Positions 62,833 through 64,000 of a stretch of 64,000 nt of DNA are shown in pieces. This stretch comes from Sphingomonadales bacterium (lineage in GTDB: Bacteria > Pseudomonadota > Alphaproteobacteria > Sphingomonadales > Sphingomonadaceae), in assembly GCA_027483465.1 (NCBI GenBank), contig JAIXUQ010000067.1:1-64000 (forward strand), written 5' to 3'. Made by a program: the position numbers and the translations under genes. The notes below the pieces were generated by a model, which was not told the DNA's origin, did no database searches, and saw only the letters and a program-made list of their open reading frames with translations. Position 1 is the stretch's first letter. Every line of letters begins with the position of its first letter.

Positions 62833-63455
62833 CACACCCCCGTCAGGCCCAGGCGGCCAAGGCTGACGCCGGCCCGGCCGGCTGCGGTTTCGCGGGCGCG
62901 CAATGCTTCGAGGAACAGGGCGGCGCCCTTGCTGCCCGGTGCCAGGTCATCGCTGGTCAGCACCCTGACCGAGATCGACACACGGGCGCGGATGGGTTGC
63001 AGACTGGTGTCGAACATCTCTTCCACCAGGCCAATATCCGTCAGCCGCACCGGCAGAATGCGCCGAGGCCCCAGCGCCAGCAGCACCAGTGGTGCCGGTG
63101 CCGGCAGCAATTCCAGCGTGCCGCTGGCCGCCAGCCGGATTTCGGCCTCCAGGCTTGCGGCGGTGGGGCTGATGATGGTTTCCAGCGCGGCCAGATCGGC
63201 CGTGATGTTGCGGGGCGGGCTGTGGTGCGTGCCATCAAATTCGGCTTCCAGCTTGATGGTTTCCACTGGCGGCCCGGCCAGCCGCAGCGCCTCCAGCCGG
63301 TCGCCGCCTTCGCTGCTGGCGCGCGGCACCAGGCTCCGGGTGAGGGTGTCGGGATTGAACTGGAATGCGATCGACCGTTGCAGTGTCCGCCCGGCGGCGT
63401 CGAACAGGATGAAGCCGCCCGAAAGGGTTGCAGGGGAGAGCGGTGATGCACTCAT
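62832..63455 (-). CDS. CIS tube-associated protein (Afp7-like)
   Basis: A 207-aa protein of the contractile-injection-system tube/LysM family. The N-terminus SIAFQFNPDTLTRSLVPRAS is the familiar 'FQFNPxTLxRS' motif, followed by VETIKLEAEFDGT. The typical C-terminal LysM is here separated as the next gene. Likely connects inner tube with the hub. The start overlaps the upstream stop. Confidence 0.88.
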   Translation of the reverse strand: MSASPLSPATLSGGFILFDAAGRTLQRSIAFQFNPDTLTRSLVPRASSEGGDRLEALRLAGPPVETIKLEAEFDGTHHSPPRNITADLAALETIISPTAASLEAEIRLAASGTLELLPAPAPLVLLALGPRRILPVRLTDIGLVEEMFDTSLQPIRARVSISVRVLTSDDLAPGSKGAALFLEALRARETAAGRAGVSLGRLGLTGV

Positions 63456-64000
63456 CAGCTCTTCTTCCCCCCGGTCACCACGTCCTTGACGATCTCGAGC
63501 GGATCGAAGGATTTGGGCTCATATTCGATGCTCGACAGATCGGGCAGCTTCAGGCCGTTGCGGCTGTAGACCAACTCGCCGATGCTGAGCTTGAATGTTG
63601 GCCCCAGCGGGCGCTTCATGCTGGCCACCGGATAGGTCCATTTGTGCTCGAACATGCCGCCAACCGCATAGATTGCGGCATCGAGATTGACGCCCAGTTC
63701 CACCTGCGGAGACATTTCAGCCCCCGCCTTCGCCTTGAAGATGAAGCCTTCGGCCTCGTTGTAGGTGGCTGTGGTGACAAACGCTGCCTTGCCCGGCAGG
63801 GACAGATTGGCGAACAGATCAACCCCGCCGCGCAGACCGGCCAGATCAAGCGCCACTGAAACGCCTAGCCCGGCACCAAACGTGCCCTTCAACTGCGCGT
63901 AGAACGGCGCCTCAAGCGTGGCGGTGGCGCTGGCACTGATCTGCGGATCCTGCTCGAAGGGAAACAATGATCCAGTGAACAGGATATCCTTCAGCACCGC
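63455..64000 (-). CDS. Unrecognised CIS-cluster protein, 5' part beyond the window
   Basis: An incomplete frame that stays open to the right edge; at least 181 residues are visible. It has many alternating hydrophobic/polar beta-strands (ATATLEAPFYAQLKGTFGAG, FIFKAKAGAEM) and a basic tail VVTGGKKS. A GTG at 63997 is in frame but the sequence before it is also open. It could be a large CIS structural or cargo-linked protein; no family is recognised. Confidence 0.6.
   Translation of the reverse strand, partial: AVLKDILFTGSLFPFEQDPQISASATATLEAPFYAQLKGTFGAGLGVSVALDLAGLRGGVDLFANLSLPGKAAFVTTATYNEAEGFIFKAKAGAEMSPQVELGVNLDAAIYAVGGMFEHKWTYPVASMKRPLGPTFKLSIGELVYSRNGLKLPDLSSIEYEPKSFDPLEIVKDVVTGGKKS

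Noticed and set aside
49984-64000. Prophage interpretation of the tail-like genes
   Set aside because: No capsid, portal, terminase, lysis or integrase genes in the visible part, and the large baseplate proteins are of the eCIS type; sequence to the right would settle it.

Overview
This is a GC-rich window from an alphaproteobacterium, most likely an aerobic anoxygenic phototroph of the order Sphingomonadales. That assignment is an inference from the bacteriochlorophyll gene order bchFNBHLM-puhABC-acsF-puhE-hemA with ppsR/ppaA, from the PspF/PspA/PspB/PspC locus and from overall protein style. No rRNA, tRNA, insertion sequence, prophage integrase or CRISPR array was seen.

Layout. Positions 1-8731 hold housekeeping and metabolic genes: rho, a TlpA-like thioredoxin lipoprotein (convergent with rho across a shared hairpin), argH with an odd Tat-lipoprotein-like N-terminus, a small LptM-like lipoprotein, lysA, an MHS-type MFS transporter and a penicillin-acylase-family Ntn hydrolase. 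Positions 8748-17814 hold a very large alpha-2-macroglobulin, a degenerate retropepsin-like protein, a glycerophosphodiester phosphodiesterase, two hotdog thioesterases and SufE. Positions 17896-22419 are an enlarged phage-shock (Psp) locus: pspF diverges from a sigma54-type promoter serving a 45-aa exported peptide, pspA, pspB, two pspC genes and five further small membrane/coiled-coil proteins, most with the same C-terminal motif. Positions 22425-24650 hold a YciB-like septation protein, ccmA, ccmB and a small lipoprotein.

Positions 24673-46088 are half of a photosynthesis gene cluster. Leftward genes: ppaA(aerR)-ppsR-bchG-PucC family transporter-bchP-tspO. Rightward genes: bchF-bchN-bchB-bchH-bchL-bchM, then puhA-puhB-puhC-small protein-acsF-puhE-hemA. 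They cover 5-aminolevulinate synthesis, Mg chelation (H subunit), O-methylation, aerobic ring-E closure, dark protochlorophyllide reduction, vinyl hydration, phytylation and reaction-centre assembly. The puf, bchCXYZ, bchID and crt genes are not here. Matches to the PpsR/CrtJ motif TGT-N12-ACA lie in the ppaA/bchF divergent region and inside the 3' end of puhE ahead of hemA; a near match lies ahead of bchG. An SbtA/SbtB-like bicarbonate transporter and PII partner follow hemA, then a TonB-dependent receptor.

Positions 49984-64000 are the distal, leftward-transcribed half of a contractile injection system (eCIS-like, phage-tail derived): LysM-linked tube/baseplate proteins, a split gp27 + gp5 spike, a PAAR-like tip, gp25, two large baseplate-J-type proteins, a large tail/beta-helix protein and a 934-aa terminal protein ending in an OmpA-type peptidoglycan-binding domain. 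Every gene start overlaps the preceding stop. Sheath, inner tube and AAA+ ATPase genes must lie beyond the right edge if the system is complete.
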